Shown: piece by piece, positions 1 through 9,697 of the stretch | Layout: each line of letters opens with the position of its first letter | How positions within the stretch are numbered: position 1 is the stretch's first letter | DNA from: Thermophilibacter immobilis | GTDB taxonomy: Bacteria; Actinomycetota; Coriobacteriia; Coriobacteriales; Atopobiaceae | Length of the DNA: 64,000 nucleotides | Direction: 5' to 3' | Assembly (NCBI RefSeq): GCF_015277515.1 | Contig: NZ_CP063767.1 | Span: 806,001 to 870,000, forward strand | Position numbers and translations under genes: made by a program | The notes under the pieces: model-generated | Seen by the model: only the letters and a program-made list of their open reading frames with translations | What the model was told of the DNA's origin: nothing | Databases searched by the model: none

Positions 1-944
1 AGGTCAAAGACGAGCTCTCCCGCGTCGAGGCTCCGGACGTCACCTCCGAGCTCGCGCAGCTCTCGGCCTTGATCAGGGTCTGCGGGACGCTCTCCTTCAG
101 GGGGCCGGAGCGCTATTCGATCAAGATCACCACCGAGACCGGCGCGGTTGCGCGCACCCTCATCAAGCTCACGCACAAGATCTTCGACCTCGAGACGTCG
201 CTTACGGTGCGTCGCTCGGTCCTGCACAAGACGAGGAACTACCTGATCGAGATACCCGAGCAGGACGCGCTCGCTGAAGACCTCGTGCGCCTGGGGATCC
301 TCGCGACCGGTCGCGGCCTAACGACGGGGGTGCCTGCCTCGCTCGTCCGCTCGCCTCAGGGCCTTTCGGCGTTCGTGCGCGGGGCCTTCATGGCCGGCGG
401 CTTCATCGCCGATCCCCGGGGTGACTTTCACCTGGAGATCGCGGTGACGAGGGAGGACTTCGCCCGTGGCTTGGCCGAGCTCATCGGCTCCCTGGGCGTT
501 TCGGCTCGTCTCAATCGCCGGCGTGGCGCCTTTGCGATCTACCTCAAGAGCTTCGACGACATCATCGTGCTCCTGCGCGCCATGGGCGCCCGCCGCATGG
601 CGCGCGTCGTGGAGGCGGCCCGCGCGCAGAAGTCGGTCAAGAACGACGTCAACCGCCGCGTCAACGCCGAGATGGCCAATCAAGTGCGCTCGAGCGGGGC
701 TGCCCTGTCCCAGCTCGATCTCATCGACCGCGCCGAGCGCACCCTCGGCCTGGCGTCCCTGCCGCCTGCGCTCGCGTCGTTTTGCGAGGCGCGCCGCGCC
801 CACCCGGAGCTCTCCTTGGTGGCGCTCGGTGCCGAGCTCGACCCGCCGGCGTCCAAGTCCGCCATATACCATAGGGTGCTGCGCCTGCAGGGCCTCGTCG
901 AGGAGGCGGAGCGCGCCGAGAGGAGCCCCGGGGCGGACCTCTAG
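1..944 (+). CDS. whiA: WhiA sporulation/division regulator homolog (5' partial)
   Basis: WhiA is a DNA-binding protein that fuses a LAGLIDADG-like fold to a C-terminal helix-turn-helix. It controls septation in Streptomyces and is conserved in Gram-positives, including non-sporulators. The frame is already open at base 3, where it reads VKDELSRVE, the standard start region of WhiA, so only a few residues are missing upstream. About 314 residues are visible. The middle carries the WhiA-typical stretches IKLTHKIFDLETS and FVRGAFMAGGFIADP, and the C-terminal third has RVNAEMANQVRSS and a helix-turn-helix region. An internal TTG at 69 is not the start. The usual upstream partners rapZ and the YvcK-type protein would lie outside the window. 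The stop is followed by 162 bases before gap. Confidence 0.93.
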   Translation, partial: VKDELSRVEAPDVTSELAQLSALIRVCGTLSFRGPERYSIKITTETGAVARTLIKLTHKIFDLETSLTVRRSVLHKTRNYLIEIPEQDALAEDLVRLGILATGRGLTTGVPASLVRSPQGLSAFVRGAFMAGGFIADPRGDFHLEIAVTREDFARGLAELIGSLGVSARLNRRRGAFAIYLKSFDDIIVLLRAMGARRMARVVEAARAQKSVKNDVNRRVNAEMANQVRSSGAALSQLDLIDRAERTLGLASLPPALASFCEARRAHPELSLVALGAELDPPASKSAIYHRVLRLQGLVEEAERAERSPGADL

Positions 945-998
945 CGCTCACACGCTTCTCGCAGGTGGGGGCCAAAGACTCGGTGCCCCCCCAATCAC

Positions 999-1028
999 GT
1001 GCCTAGTGAATCTCGTGTGGGGTACACT
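999..1028 (+). promoter_or_regulatory. possible gap promoter
   Basis: A TACACT -10-like hexamer at 1023-1028 lies 79 bases before the gap start, with a weak GTGCCT -35-like hexamer 18 bases upstream. The TTGCGC/TTGCCT -35 form seems common at other promoters in this window, which is the only support. This is weak evidence. Confidence 0.3.
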
Positions 1029-1106
1029 ACCCAAAGTACGTTTTGCGCTCTGTGACAACTTGGCATGCCTGGGACAAGCCCCGGCGGCCACGTGAAAGGA
1101 GAAAGC

Positions 1107-2132
1107 ATGGCAGTAAAGGTTGCAATTAACGGCTTTGGTCGTATCGGTCGTCTGGCGTTTCGCCAGATGTTCGGTCACGAGGGCTCCGAGATCGTCGCCA
1201 TCAACGACCTCACCTCTCCCGAGATGCTCGCCTACCTGCTTAAGTACGACTCTACCCAGGGCAACTACGCCCGCGACCACGAGGTCGTCGCCGACGAGGA
1301 CTCCATCACCGTCGACGGCAAGAAGATCACCATCTACAAGGAGGCCGACGCCAACAACCTGCCCTGGGGCAAGCTCGGCGTCGACGTCGTCCTCGAGTGC
1401 ACCGGCTTCTACACCTCCAAGGCCAAGGCGCAGGCCCATGTCAACGCCGGCGCCAAGAAGGTCGTCATCTCCGCTCCCGCAGGCAACGACTTGCCCACGG
1501 TTGTCTTCAACGTCAACCACGAGACGCTGACCGCAGATGACAACATCATCTCCGCCGCCTCCTGCACCACCAACTGCCTCGCTCCCATGGCCAAGGGCCT
1601 GAACGACTTCGCGGGCATCGAGTCCGGCATCATGACGACCATCCACGCCTACACCGGCGACCAGATGACGCTCGACGGCCCGCAGCGCAAGGGCAACTTC
1701 CGTCGCTCCCGCGCGGCGGCCGAGAACATCGTCCCCAACAGCTCAGGTGCCGCCAAGGCCATCGGTCTCGTGCTCCCCGAGCTCAACGGCAAGCTGACCG
1801 GTGCCGCCCAGCGTGTCCCCACCCCCACCGGCTCGCTCACGAACCTCTACGCCGTGGTCGACAAGGCCGTCACGGCCGACGAGATCAACGCGGCCATGAA
1901 GGCCTACGCCGCGACCATCCCCGACACGTTCTCCTACAACGAGGATCAGATCGTCTCGCGCGACATTGTCGGAGAGACCCATGGCTCCATCTTCGACGCC
2001 ACCCAGACGGTGGCCCAGCCCCTCGCCGGCGGCAAGACCCTCGTCCAAGTCACCGCATGGTACGACAACGAGAACTCCTACGCCTCCCAGATGGTCCGCA
2101 CCATCAAGTACTTCGAGAAGTTCGTCGCGTAG
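1107..2132 (+). CDS. gap: glyceraldehyde-3-phosphate dehydrogenase, type I
   Basis: This cytoplasmic glycolytic enzyme oxidises and phosphorylates glyceraldehyde 3-phosphate with NAD. The 341-residue length is normal. The N-terminus has the nucleotide-binding INGFGRIGR. The catalytic cysteine is Cys153 in [10 protein letters not shown], and the partner histidine is His180 in [10 protein letters not shown]. The C-terminus carries the usual [13 protein letters not shown]. The ATG at 1107 is preceded by AAAGGAG at a good distance, so the longer upstream frame is not used. pgk and tpiA follow on the same strand, forming a standard lower-glycolysis cluster. Confidence 0.97.
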   Translation: MAVKVAINGFGRIGRLAFRQMFGHEGSEIVAINDLTSPEMLAYLLKYDSTQGNYARDHEVVADEDSITVDGKKITIYKEADANNLPWGKLGVDVVLECTGFYTSKAKAQAHVNAGAKKVVISAPAGNDLPTVVFNVNHETLTADDNIISAASCTTNCLAPMAKGLNDFAGIESGIMTTIHAYTGDQMTLDGPQRKGNFRRSRAAAENIVPNSSGAAKAIGLVLPELNGKLTGAAQRVPTPTGSLTNLYAVVDKAVTADEINAAMKAYAATIPDTFSYNEDQIVSRDIVGETHGSIFDATQTVAQPLAGGKTLVQVTAWYDNENSYASQMVRTIKYFEKFVA

Positions 2133-2232
2133 CTCTCGCTTCGCAGGCTTTTCACGAGGGGCGCGGTCGCAGCTTACAGGGCCGCGGCCGCGCCCCTTCC
2201 CCTCTGGCAACCTCTCTCTCCAAGGAGCGAGC

Positions 2233-3423
2233 ATGGCATTCACCAAGAAGACCGTCCGTGACGCGGACGTGGACGGCAAGCGCGTCCTCATGCGCGTCGA
2301 CTTCAACGTCCCCCTGAAGGACGGCGTGGTGACCGACGACACGCGCGTGCGCGCGGCCATCCCCACCATCCAGTACCTCAAGGAGCACAACGCCAAGACC
2401 ATCCTCATGAGCCATCTCGGCCGCCCCAAGGGCGACGGCCCCGAGCCCGAGCTCTCCCTCAAGCCCGCGGCCGATAAGCTCGCCGAGCTCACGGGCTATG
2501 ACGTGAAGTTCGTCGACGACACCTACGGCCAGAAGGCCGCCGACGCCGTGGCGGCGCTTGCGCCCGGGGACATCCTCGTCCTCGAGAACGTTCGCTTCGA
2601 CAAGCGCGAGAAGAAGAACGACCCCCAGATCGCCAAGACGCTCGCGTCCTACGGCGACCTCTTCGTGCTCGACGCCTTCGGCACCGCGCACCGCGCCCAG
2701 GGCTCCGTCGTGGGCCCGGCCGCCTACCTGCCCGCCTACGCCGGTTTTTTGCTGGAGAAGGAAGTCGACACCCTGACCTCCATCTTCGCCGACCCCACGC
2801 GGCCCTTCGTGGCTATCGTGGGCGGCTCCAAGGTCTCGAGCAAGATCGGCGTCCTGGACCACCTCATCGACTCCGCCGACACGCTGATCATCGGCGGCGG
2901 CATGGCCTACACCTTCTTCCTTGCCCAGGGCCACAGCGTGGGGACCTCCCTCAAGGAGGAGGACTGGGTCGAGCGTGCGGGCGAGATGCTCAAGAAGGCC
3001 GAGGCCAAGGGCGTCAAGATCCTCCTGCCGATCGACAACGTGGTCGCCGACCACTTTGGCGAGGACGCCACGGGCGAGGTCGTGGACTCAGACAACATCC
3101 CGGGCGGCCGTATGGGCATGGACATCGGTCCCAAGACCGTCGCCCTGTTCGACGAGGCCATCGAGGGCGCCAAGACCGTGTTCTGGAACGGTCCCATGGG
3201 CGTCTTCGAGATGGACCAGTTCTCCCACGGCACCGAGGCCGTCGCGCGCGCCGTGGCCGACTCCGACTGCACGTCGATCATAGGCGGCGGCGACTCCGTC
3301 GCGGCCATCAACAAGTTTGGCCTGGCCTCCAAGATGAGCTGGATCTCCACCGGCGGCGGCGCCTCCATGGAGCTCGTCGAGGGCAAGACCCTTCCGGGAG
3401 TGGAGGCGCTTCTCGATGCGTAA
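2233..3423 (+). CDS. pgk: phosphoglycerate kinase
   Basis: The enzyme transfers the acyl-phosphate of 1,3-bisphosphoglycerate to ADP, giving ATP. The protein has 396 residues, typical of bacterial Pgk. The start region has RVLMRVDFNVPL, followed by the substrate-binding stretch MSHLGRPKGD. The C-terminal nucleotide domain has VFWNGPMGVFE and the glycine-rich SIIGGGDSVAAI. The ATG at 2233 follows AAGGAGCGAGC, a clear ribosome binding site, 100 bases after gap. The stop overlaps the start of tpiA by eight bases, which suggests translational coupling. Confidence 0.97.
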   Translation: MAFTKKTVRDADVDGKRVLMRVDFNVPLKDGVVTDDTRVRAAIPTIQYLKEHNAKTILMSHLGRPKGDGPEPELSLKPAADKLAELTGYDVKFVDDTYGQKAADAVAALAPGDILVLENVRFDKREKKNDPQIAKTLASYGDLFVLDAFGTAHRAQGSVVGPAAYLPAYAGFLLEKEVDTLTSIFADPTRPFVAIVGGSKVSSKIGVLDHLIDSADTLIIGGGMAYTFFLAQGHSVGTSLKEEDWVERAGEMLKKAEAKGVKILLPIDNVVADHFGEDATGEVVDSDNIPGGRMGMDIGPKTVALFDEAIEGAKTVFWNGPMGVFEMDQFSHGTEAVARAVADSDCTSIIGGGDSVAAINKFGLASKMSWISTGGGASMELVEGKTLPGVEALLDA

Positions 3424-4183
3424 GAGGATGATCGCGGGGAACTGGAAGATGAACAAGACCTACGGCGAGGGCATCGTCCTGGCCCAGGGCCTGGCCGACG
3501 AGCTCTCCGGCGGCACCGGTGACGTTGACGTGGTGGTCTGCCCGCCCACGGTCGACCTCAAGGGCGTCTCCGAGGTCATCGCGCAGGCGAGCGCCCCCTT
3601 CGCGCTCGGCGCGCAGAACGTGTACTGGGAGGAGTCGGGAGCCTACACCGGTGAGACCGCCCCGGACATGCTCGAGGCCGTGGGCGCGACCCACTGCATC
3701 ATCGGTCACTCCGAGCGTCGCGGCTACTTCGGCGAGACCGACGAGGACGTCAACAAGAAGACCCGCGCCCTCATGGCCCACGGCATCGTGCCCATCAGCT
3801 GCTGCGGCGAGCCCCTCGAGGTCCGCGAGGCGGGCACGCACGTGGCCTACGTGGTCGACCAGATCAAGAGGGACACCGAGGGCCTCGAGGTCGACGACCC
3901 GTCTGCCTACGTGATTGCCTACGAGCCCATCTGGGCGATCGGCACCGGCAAGACCGCCACGGCCGATGACGCCCAGGAGGTCTGCGGCGCCATCCGCCAG
4001 ACCCTCGTCGAGGTCTTCGGGGCCGAGGCGGCCGACGGCATTCGCATCCTGTATGGCGGCTCCGCCAAGCCGGGCAACGTGGCGGGCTTCCTGGAGAAGC
4101 AAGACGTCGATGGCGCGCTCGTCGGTGGCGCCTCCCTGGCCGCCGACTCCTTTGCGGCCATGGTCAAGGCAGCCATGGCATAG
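3416..4183 (+). CDS. tpiA: triosephosphate isomerase
   Basis: This enzyme interconverts dihydroxyacetone phosphate and glyceraldehyde 3-phosphate. The protein is 255 residues long, normal for the family. Active-site residues are visible: Lys11 in GNWKMNK, His98 in GHSERR and Glu170 in AYEPIWAIGTG. The phosphate-binding ILYGGSAKPGN lies near the C-terminus. The ATG lies inside the last codons of pgk (8-base overlap), with GGAGTGGAGG upstream serving as the ribosome binding site. The gene is the last of the gap-pgk-tpiA cluster and is followed by a hairpin. Confidence 0.97.
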   Translation: MRKRMIAGNWKMNKTYGEGIVLAQGLADELSGGTGDVDVVVCPPTVDLKGVSEVIAQASAPFALGAQNVYWEESGAYTGETAPDMLEAVGATHCIIGHSERRGYFGETDEDVNKKTRALMAHGIVPISCCGEPLEVREAGTHVAYVVDQIKRDTEGLEVDDPSAYVIAYEPIWAIGTGKTATADDAQEVCGAIRQTLVEVFGAEAADGIRILYGGSAKPGNVAGFLEKQDVDGALVGGASLAADSFAAMVKAAMA

Positions 4184-4206
4184 CACGATCTCGTGGTACA
4201 GAAGGC

Positions 4207-4238
4207 AAGGGGTCCGGGCTTCGTGTCCGGGCCCCTTT
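4207..4238 (+). terminator. probable intrinsic terminator after tpiA
   Basis: An 11-base arm AAGGGGTCCGG (4207-4217) pairs with CCGGGCCCCTT (with a G-U pair) across a nine-base loop and is followed by a short T run. It sits 24 bases after the tpiA stop. The T run is short, so termination may be partial and allow read-through to secG. Confidence 0.6.
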
Positions 4239-4308
4239 GTGCTAACCTAAAAGGGTTATTCTGAAGAACGACCGCGTGGCAGTTTCCCTGCCCCAGAAGG
4301 AGAGCTTC

Positions 4309-4560
4309 GTGAACGCGCTCAACATCATCCTGCTCGTGCTCCTGTTCTTGTCCGGCGCGCTCACCGTCGTCTTGGTGCTCATGCACTCCGGCAAGGGCAC
4401 GGGTGTCTCCGACATGATCGCCTCGTCTTTGTACAACTCGGCGGCGGGATCGGGCGTGTGGGAGAAGAACCTCGATCGTCTCACGGTTATCACGGCAACG
4501 GTTTTCATCGCGTGCATCGTGGTCATGGCCATTTCGTTCCCCACGGGCACGCTGGGCTAG
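4309..4560 (+). CDS. secG: preprotein translocase subunit SecG
   Basis: SecG is the small accessory subunit of the SecYEG protein-export channel. With the GTG at 4309 the protein is 83 residues, the usual length, and has two membrane segments (about 3-25 and 52-76). The conserved loop between them contains MHSGKGTGVSD. GTG is chosen because AGAAGGAG lies seven bases upstream and the protein then begins directly with the first membrane helix; a GTG at 4276 would add 11 residues without a good ribosome binding site. A position after tpiA is usual in actinobacteria and Firmicutes. Confidence 0.92.
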   Translation: MNALNIILLVLLFLSGALTVVLVLMHSGKGTGVSDMIASSLYNSAAGSGVWEKNLDRLTVITATVFIACIVVMAISFPTGTLG

Positions 4561-4774
4561 GGTCTACCAGCAGAGACGGGGAGGGGGCAGCGATGCCCTC
4601 TCTCTTTTATCGACGATGCTTTCAGAGTTTCCAAAGCCCGTAGCTTTTCTCGCTGACTCTTTTAGGGTAAAGTGGATAGATGCTTTTAGGAGGGGGGCGA
4701 GCGCGCTCGCCCCGGGTAGGATCGAGGGATGGGGCACAGGGCTGCCCGCCTCGAGACGTCAGGAGGAGGAAACA

Positions 4775-6436
4775 ATGGCTCTGGACAAGACGGGCGGAGT
4801 GTCTCGCCGCACCTTCGTCAAGGGAGGGCTCGCCGCCAGCGCACTCGCCGCGCTTGCTGCGTGCAAGAACGCCAGCACCTCGACGGACAGCTCTACCACG
4901 ACCGGCGGCACCGATCAGGCCGCGTCGGGCGGCACCCTCAAGTTCTACATCAACGACCCGGTCGCCATCGACCCCTACAACGTGCAGGAGTCCGAGGGCA
5001 CGCAGGTCGAGCACATCCTGTTTGACTCCTTGGTCAACTACGACTGGGACAAGGAGGACTATGTCGCCAAGGCCTGCGAGAAGTGGGAGGTCTCCGACGA
5101 CGGCACCGAGTTCACCTTCACGCTCAAGGACGCCACGTTCCACAACGGCGACAAGGTCGACTCTGCATCCTTCAAGCGTGGCTGGGAGCGTCTGGCGGAC
5201 CCCAAGATGACCACGCCCGGCGAGATCGGCTACCACATCTCTCCGGTGGCTGGCTATGACGACATGGTCTCCGGTGCCGCCACCGAGATTTCCGGCCTCA
5301 CCTGCCCGGACGACAAGACCTTCGTGGTGAAGCTCTCCTATCCCATGGCCGACTTCCTGGCCGTCTGCGCGCACCCGGGTCTGGCACCCGTTCCGCAGGC
5401 CGCCCTCGATGACGCCGACGCTTTCCTTTTGGCCCCGATCGGCAACGGTCCCTTCCAGATGGACGGCAAGTGGGAGTCCGGCCAGTACATCAACGTCAAG
5501 CGCTTCGACGACTACTACGGCGATGCCCCCAAGCTCGATGCCGTCAACTTCTCCATCCAGAAGGATCCGGACACGGCATTTCGCGAGTTTGAGGCCGGCA
5601 ACATCGACTTCTGCCAGCTGCTCACCGGGCGCATCAAGGAGGGACTCGAGAAGTATGGCGAGTCCGAGGACGGCTACACCGTGACCCCGGGCAAGCAGGG
5701 CCTCATCGGCGCCGAGAGCTCCATCTACTATCTCTGTGTCAATGTCGATGACCCCGTTATGTCTGACATCAACCTGCGTCATGCGATCTCTTTGGCCATT
5801 AATCGCCAGAACATCGTCGACACCCTCTTCGAGGGCGTGCGTAAGCCCGCCGACTGCGTGTTCCCGCCGATCATCGACGAGGACTCCTCCAACGTGTGGG
5901 AGTACTGCGCCTACGACGTGGACAAGGCCAAGCAGATTCTGGCCGACAACGGTCTAGAGGGCACCGAGGTCACGCTGTCCTACAACTCCGGTGGCGGCCA
6001 CGAGGACATCATGTCCATCGTTCAGGGCGACCTGGAGGCCGTGGGCCTGACGGTCACGCAGAACTCCCAGGAGTGGGCGGCCTACCTGTCTGGTCTGACT
6101 GACGGCAACTTCCAGATTGCGCGCCTGGGCTGGATTGCCGACTACCCCACCATGGACAACTTCATCTACCCCAACTTCTACTCCACGGCAGACAACAACT
6201 ACTCGCGCTATAACAGCCCCGAGGTGGACGCCGCCATCAACAAGGCGCGCGCCATCGTCGATGAGGACGAGCGCAAGGCTGCCTTCCGCGCCATCAACCA
6301 GCAGATCGCCGACGACTTGCCGATTATCCCGATTATGTTCTACGCGCACAACCACGTGGGCTCCGAGAAGGTCGAGTCGCTCTACTACAGCCCGCAGGGA
6401 CTGGCCGGCCTTGCCTCCGCCTCCCTCAAGGTATAG
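4775..6436 (+). CDS. oppA: oligopeptide ABC transporter, substrate-binding lipoprotein
   Basis: This is a family-5 extracellular solute-binding protein (SBP_bac_5) that delivers peptides to the permease encoded downstream. The 553-residue protein starts with a twin-arginine-like SRRTFVKGG, a hydrophobic stretch, and a lipobox LAAC with the lipidated cysteine near residue 30. A Ser/Thr-rich linker follows. Family features include FTLKDATFHNGD and the C-terminal DDLPIIPIMFY. The ATG at 4775 has AGGAGGAGG just upstream; the longer upstream frame has no support. It begins the five-gene opp cluster. The exact peptide specificity cannot be read from the sequence. Confidence 0.9.
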   Translation: MALDKTGGVSRRTFVKGGLAASALAALAACKNASTSTDSSTTTGGTDQAASGGTLKFYINDPVAIDPYNVQESEGTQVEHILFDSLVNYDWDKEDYVAKACEKWEVSDDGTEFTFTLKDATFHNGDKVDSASFKRGWERLADPKMTTPGEIGYHISPVAGYDDMVSGAATEISGLTCPDDKTFVVKLSYPMADFLAVCAHPGLAPVPQAALDDADAFLLAPIGNGPFQMDGKWESGQYINVKRFDDYYGDAPKLDAVNFSIQKDPDTAFREFEAGNIDFCQLLTGRIKEGLEKYGESEDGYTVTPGKQGLIGAESSIYYLCVNVDDPVMSDINLRHAISLAINRQNIVDTLFEGVRKPADCVFPPIIDEDSSNVWEYCAYDVDKAKQILADNGLEGTEVTLSYNSGGGHEDIMSIVQGDLEAVGLTVTQNSQEWAAYLSGLTDGNFQIARLGWIADYPTMDNFIYPNFYSTADNNYSRYNSPEVDAAINKARAIVDEDERKAAFRAINQQIADDLPIIPIMFYAHNHVGSEKVESLYYSPQGLAGLASASLKV

Positions 6437-6478
6437 GGGCGGCTTCTTGTTAGTTTCCTATCTGTAGGCTTCCCGCGC

Positions 6479-6501
6479 GGGGCATCGCAAGGCGATGCCC
6501 C
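6479..6501 (+). other. intra-operon hairpin between oppA and oppB
   Basis: A perfect ten-base stem GGGGCATCGC/GCGATGCCCC with a three-base loop stands in the 173-base gap after oppA. No T run follows, so it is more likely an mRNA-stabilising or partial attenuation element. Such an element would let the binding protein be made in excess over the permease. Confidence 0.6.
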
Positions 6502-6609
6502 GCCGGGTTATGCGGGCACTACGTCATCTTCGTCTCTTCCACCCGCCGGAAGCGCGGGCATCGAAGAGAGGACGAGGGCGCAGTCCCCGAGGACGAACAA
6601 GGAAAGCAC

Positions 6610-7650
6610 ATGGGAAAGTACATCCTCAAAAGAGTGATTCAGTTCATCCCCGTTTTTTTGGGCGTGACGCTCATCCTCTTCGTGATGGAGAACGTCGTTC
6701 CGGGTGATCCCATCAAGCTCATGGCGGGTGAGAAGAAGCTCGACGCCCAGACCGAGCTCAACCTGCGCGTGGCCCACCACCTCGTCGAGACCGACGAGAA
6801 CGGAAACGCCCTCTACGACGAGGCCGGCAATCCGATAGCAACCCCGATGTGGAAGCGCTACGTGCTCTACGTCGGAGGTCTTCTTCAGGGCGACCTCGGC
6901 GTCTCCTATCAGAGGGCGGGGCAGTCCGTCTCGGATATCCTGATGTCCAAGTATCCCTATACGATCAAGCTCTCCATCGTGGCCATCATCATAGAGACGG
7001 TCGTGGGCATAGGGGCCGGCATGATCTCGGCGATAAAGCGCTACTCGTTCTGGGACGTGCTCGTCACGTTGGTGACGTCGGTTCTCGTGGCGATGCCCGC
7101 CTTCTGGCTCGGCATGCTCCTGCAGCTCTTCTTCGGCATCTTCCTCAAGGATGCCACGGGCGGGGGCTTCTATCTGCCCATCTCGGCGGACTTCTCCCCC
7201 TACGCGGAGTTTCAGGGCTGGGCCTACTACATTCTGCCGGCCATCACGCTGGCGTCGGTCTCCACGGCCTATGCGGCGCGCATCATGCGCTCCCAGCTGC
7301 TCGAGGTCATGAACCAGGACTACATCCGCACGGCGCGCGCCAAGGGCCTGTCTCGTCGCGACGTCATCTGGCACCATGCGCTCAAGAACGCCCTCATCCC
7401 CGTCGTCACCTACATCGGCAACGACTTTGGCGCGATGATGGCCGGTGCCATCCTGACAGAGACGGTGTTCAACTGGCCGGGTGTGGGCTACGAGACCTAC
7501 CGCGCGATCTCGTCGCGCGACTGGCCCATCGTGCTTGGCTCCGTGACGGTCATCGTGGTGCTCGTCATGGTCATCAATCTCATCGTCGACGTGAGCTATG
7601 CCTTCCTTGATCCTCGCATCAGGTACGGCGCTCCCAAGGACCAGGGCTAG
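6610..7650 (+). CDS. oppB: oligopeptide ABC transporter permease (OppB type)
   Basis: This is one of the two membrane subunits of the peptide importer. The 346-residue protein begins with the family's usual MGKYILKRVIQFIPVFLGVTL, followed by a periplasmic-side domain and five more membrane helices. The cytoplasmic coupling (EAA) loop reads YIRTARAKGLSRRDVIWHHALKN in part, with the conserved ARAKGL. The ATG has AAGGAAAG upstream. oppC begins 11 bases after the stop. Confidence 0.92.
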   Translation: MGKYILKRVIQFIPVFLGVTLILFVMENVVPGDPIKLMAGEKKLDAQTELNLRVAHHLVETDENGNALYDEAGNPIATPMWKRYVLYVGGLLQGDLGVSYQRAGQSVSDILMSKYPYTIKLSIVAIIIETVVGIGAGMISAIKRYSFWDVLVTLVTSVLVAMPAFWLGMLLQLFFGIFLKDATGGGFYLPISADFSPYAEFQGWAYYILPAITLASVSTAYAARIMRSQLLEVMNQDYIRTARAKGLSRRDVIWHHALKNALIPVVTYIGNDFGAMMAGAILTETVFNWPGVGYETYRAISSRDWPIVLGSVTVIVVLVMVINLIVDVSYAFLDPRIRYGAPKDQG

Positions 7651-7660
7651 GGGGAAGGGC

Positions 7661-8569
7661 ATGACAGCAGAGAACACCGCCGCCGCGGCGGTACCTGCCC
7701 AGAGCCGCACGCTCTGGAGCGACGCCTGGAGGCGTCTCAAGAAGAACAGGCTCGCCGTGTTCGGCGCGATCTGGATCGCCTTCATCGTCGTCGTGGCGCT
7801 CAGCGCCGACCTCTGGGTGCCCCAGACGCTGGGCAGCCCCACCGAGACCCAGTCAGAGACCATGACGGACAGCTCGCGTCTTCCGCCCTCGGCCGAGCAC
7901 CCCTTCGGCACCGACACCCTGGGTCGCGACGTGCTCTCGCGCGTCATCTACGGCGCTCGGGTGTCGCTCTCCGTCGGCGTGCTCGCCACGCTCATCTCCA
8001 CGGCCATCGGGCTGGTCCTGGGCGCGCTCGCCGCGTTCTACGGGGGCGTCTGGGACACGATCATCATGCGCTGCGCGGACGTTTTCATGGCCTTTCCCTA
8101 CACGCTGTTCGTGATCGCCATGATCGCGGTCTTGGGCAACGGGATCCAAAACGTGTTCATCGCCATCGGCATCCTGGGCTGGCCCTCGATCGCGCGCGTT
8201 TTTCGCTCGGCGATCCTCACGGTCAAGGAGAACGACTACGTCGACGCGGCGCGCGCCATGGGTGCCTCCGACGCCCGCATCATCGTGCGCCACATCTTCC
8301 CCAACTCGGTCGCCTCGATCGTGGTCTACGCCACGATGAACGTCGGCGGCGCCATCCTGACCGAGAGCGCCCTCTCGTTTCTGGGCATGGGCGTCGTCCC
8401 CCCGGATCCCTCGTGGGGCAACCTGATCCAGGACGGCCAGACCTACCTGGCCACGCAGCCGTGGCTCATGATCCTGCCCGGCCTTGCCATTCTCATGACC
8501 GTGCTTGCCTTCACCCTGCTCGGCGACGGTCTGCGCGATGCCCTCGACGTCAAGATGAAGGACGCTTAA
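7661..8569 (+). CDS. oppC: oligopeptide ABC transporter permease (OppC type)
   Basis: This is the second membrane subunit. The 302-residue protein has the OppC_N helix (RLKKNRLAVFGAIW), then the hallmark HPFGTDTLGRDVLSRVIYG. The coupling loop holds YVDAARAMGASDARII, and the C-terminus has ALSFLGMGVVPPDPSWGN. The ATG at 7661 follows GGGGGAAGGGC; a longer frame from 7598 overlaps oppB and is not used. oppD starts three bases after the stop. Confidence 0.92.
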   Translation: MTAENTAAAAVPAQSRTLWSDAWRRLKKNRLAVFGAIWIAFIVVVALSADLWVPQTLGSPTETQSETMTDSSRLPPSAEHPFGTDTLGRDVLSRVIYGARVSLSVGVLATLISTAIGLVLGALAAFYGGVWDTIIMRCADVFMAFPYTLFVIAMIAVLGNGIQNVFIAIGILGWPSIARVFRSAILTVKENDYVDAARAMGASDARIIVRHIFPNSVASIVVYATMNVGGAILTESALSFLGMGVVPPDPSWGNLIQDGQTYLATQPWLMILPGLAILMTVLAFTLLGDGLRDALDVKMKDA

Positions 8570-8572
8570 GCC

Positions 8573-9697
8573 ATGTTCAGGAAGAAGAACAAGGGCCCCG
8601 AGCCCGCGCTAGAGCTCAAGAGCCAGCCCGTTCCCGAGGGCTCGCACCTGCTCGAGGTCGATGACCTCAAGATGTACTTCCACACCCAGGACGGCGTGGT
8701 CAAGGCGGTTGACGGGGTGAGTTACACGCTCGATCGCGGGGAGACGCTGGGTGTCGTGGGCGAGTCCGGCTCCGGCAAGTCCGTGACCTCCCTCACCGTC
8801 ATGGGCCTCGTCGACATGCCCCCGGGAAGGATCGAGGGAGGCGACGTGCGCTACCGCGGCCGCTCCCTTCTCTCCATGAGCGACGCCGAGATGCAGCACA
8901 TCCGCGGCAACGACATCGCCATGATCTTCCAGGACCCGATGACCTCGCTCAACCCGGTCTACACGATCGGCCGGCAGCTGGGCGAGGGCCTCAGGCTCCA
9001 TCGCGGCTACACCAAGGCGCAGGCACTCGCCCGAGCGGTCGAGCTGCTCGACCTCGTGGGCATTCCCAACCCGGACCAGCGCGTCAAGGACTACCCGCAC
9101 CAGTTCTCGGGAGGCATGCGCCAGCGCGTCATGATCGCCATGGCCCTGGCCTGCGACCCCGACATCCTGATTGCCGACGAGCCCACCACGGCCCTCGACG
9201 TCACGATCCAGGCGCAGATCATCGAGCTCATGAAGGAGATGCAGCAGAAGAACGGCAACGCGATCATCATGATCACCCACGACCTCGGCGTGGTGGCCGA
9301 CGTCGCCGACAAGATCATGGTCATGTATGCCGGTCATCCCGTGGAGTTCGGGTCCGCCGAGGAGATCTTCTACCATCCCACGCACCCCTACACCTGGGGG
9401 CTCATGCGCTCCATTCCCAAGCCCGAGGGCGACGAGAAGCGCCCGCTCACGCCCATCGAGGGCAACCCTCCCTCGCTCGTCAACGTGCCGAGCGGCTGCT
9501 CCTTCTCGCCGAGGTGCCCGTACGCGACCGAGCGCTGCCGCACCGAGGTGCCCGAGATTTACACCTTCGCGTCGGGCCACTACACGCGCTGCCACTATTC
9601 GATGGATCCCGAGTTCGCGCACGCGCACGCGCCTGCCAACTCGCGTACGGCCGCCGCGGCCGCGAGCCCAGTTGCGCAGGAAGGGGGCGAGCGCTGA
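8573..9697 (+). CDS. oppD: oligopeptide ABC transporter ATP-binding protein (OppD type)
   Basis: This ATPase subunit has 374 residues. Walker A is GESGSGKS, the signature is FSGGMRQRV, and Walker B is [12 protein letters not shown]. The oligopeptide-transporter C-terminal extension includes a four-cysteine cluster ([15 protein letters not shown], then TRCHYS). In related OppD proteins this motif can hold a metal or Fe-S centre; here that role is inferred only from the motif. The stop overlaps the oppF start by one base (TGATG). Confidence 0.93.
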   Translation: MFRKKNKGPEPALELKSQPVPEGSHLLEVDDLKMYFHTQDGVVKAVDGVSYTLDRGETLGVVGESGSGKSVTSLTVMGLVDMPPGRIEGGDVRYRGRSLLSMSDAEMQHIRGNDIAMIFQDPMTSLNPVYTIGRQLGEGLRLHRGYTKAQALARAVELLDLVGIPNPDQRVKDYPHQFSGGMRQRVMIAMALACDPDILIADEPTTALDVTIQAQIIELMKEMQQKNGNAIIMITHDLGVVADVADKIMVMYAGHPVEFGSAEEIFYHPTHPYTWGLMRSIPKPEGDEKRPLTPIEGNPPSLVNVPSGCSFSPRCPYATERCRTEVPEIYTFASGHYTRCHYSMDPEFAHAHAPANSRTAAAAASPVAQEGGER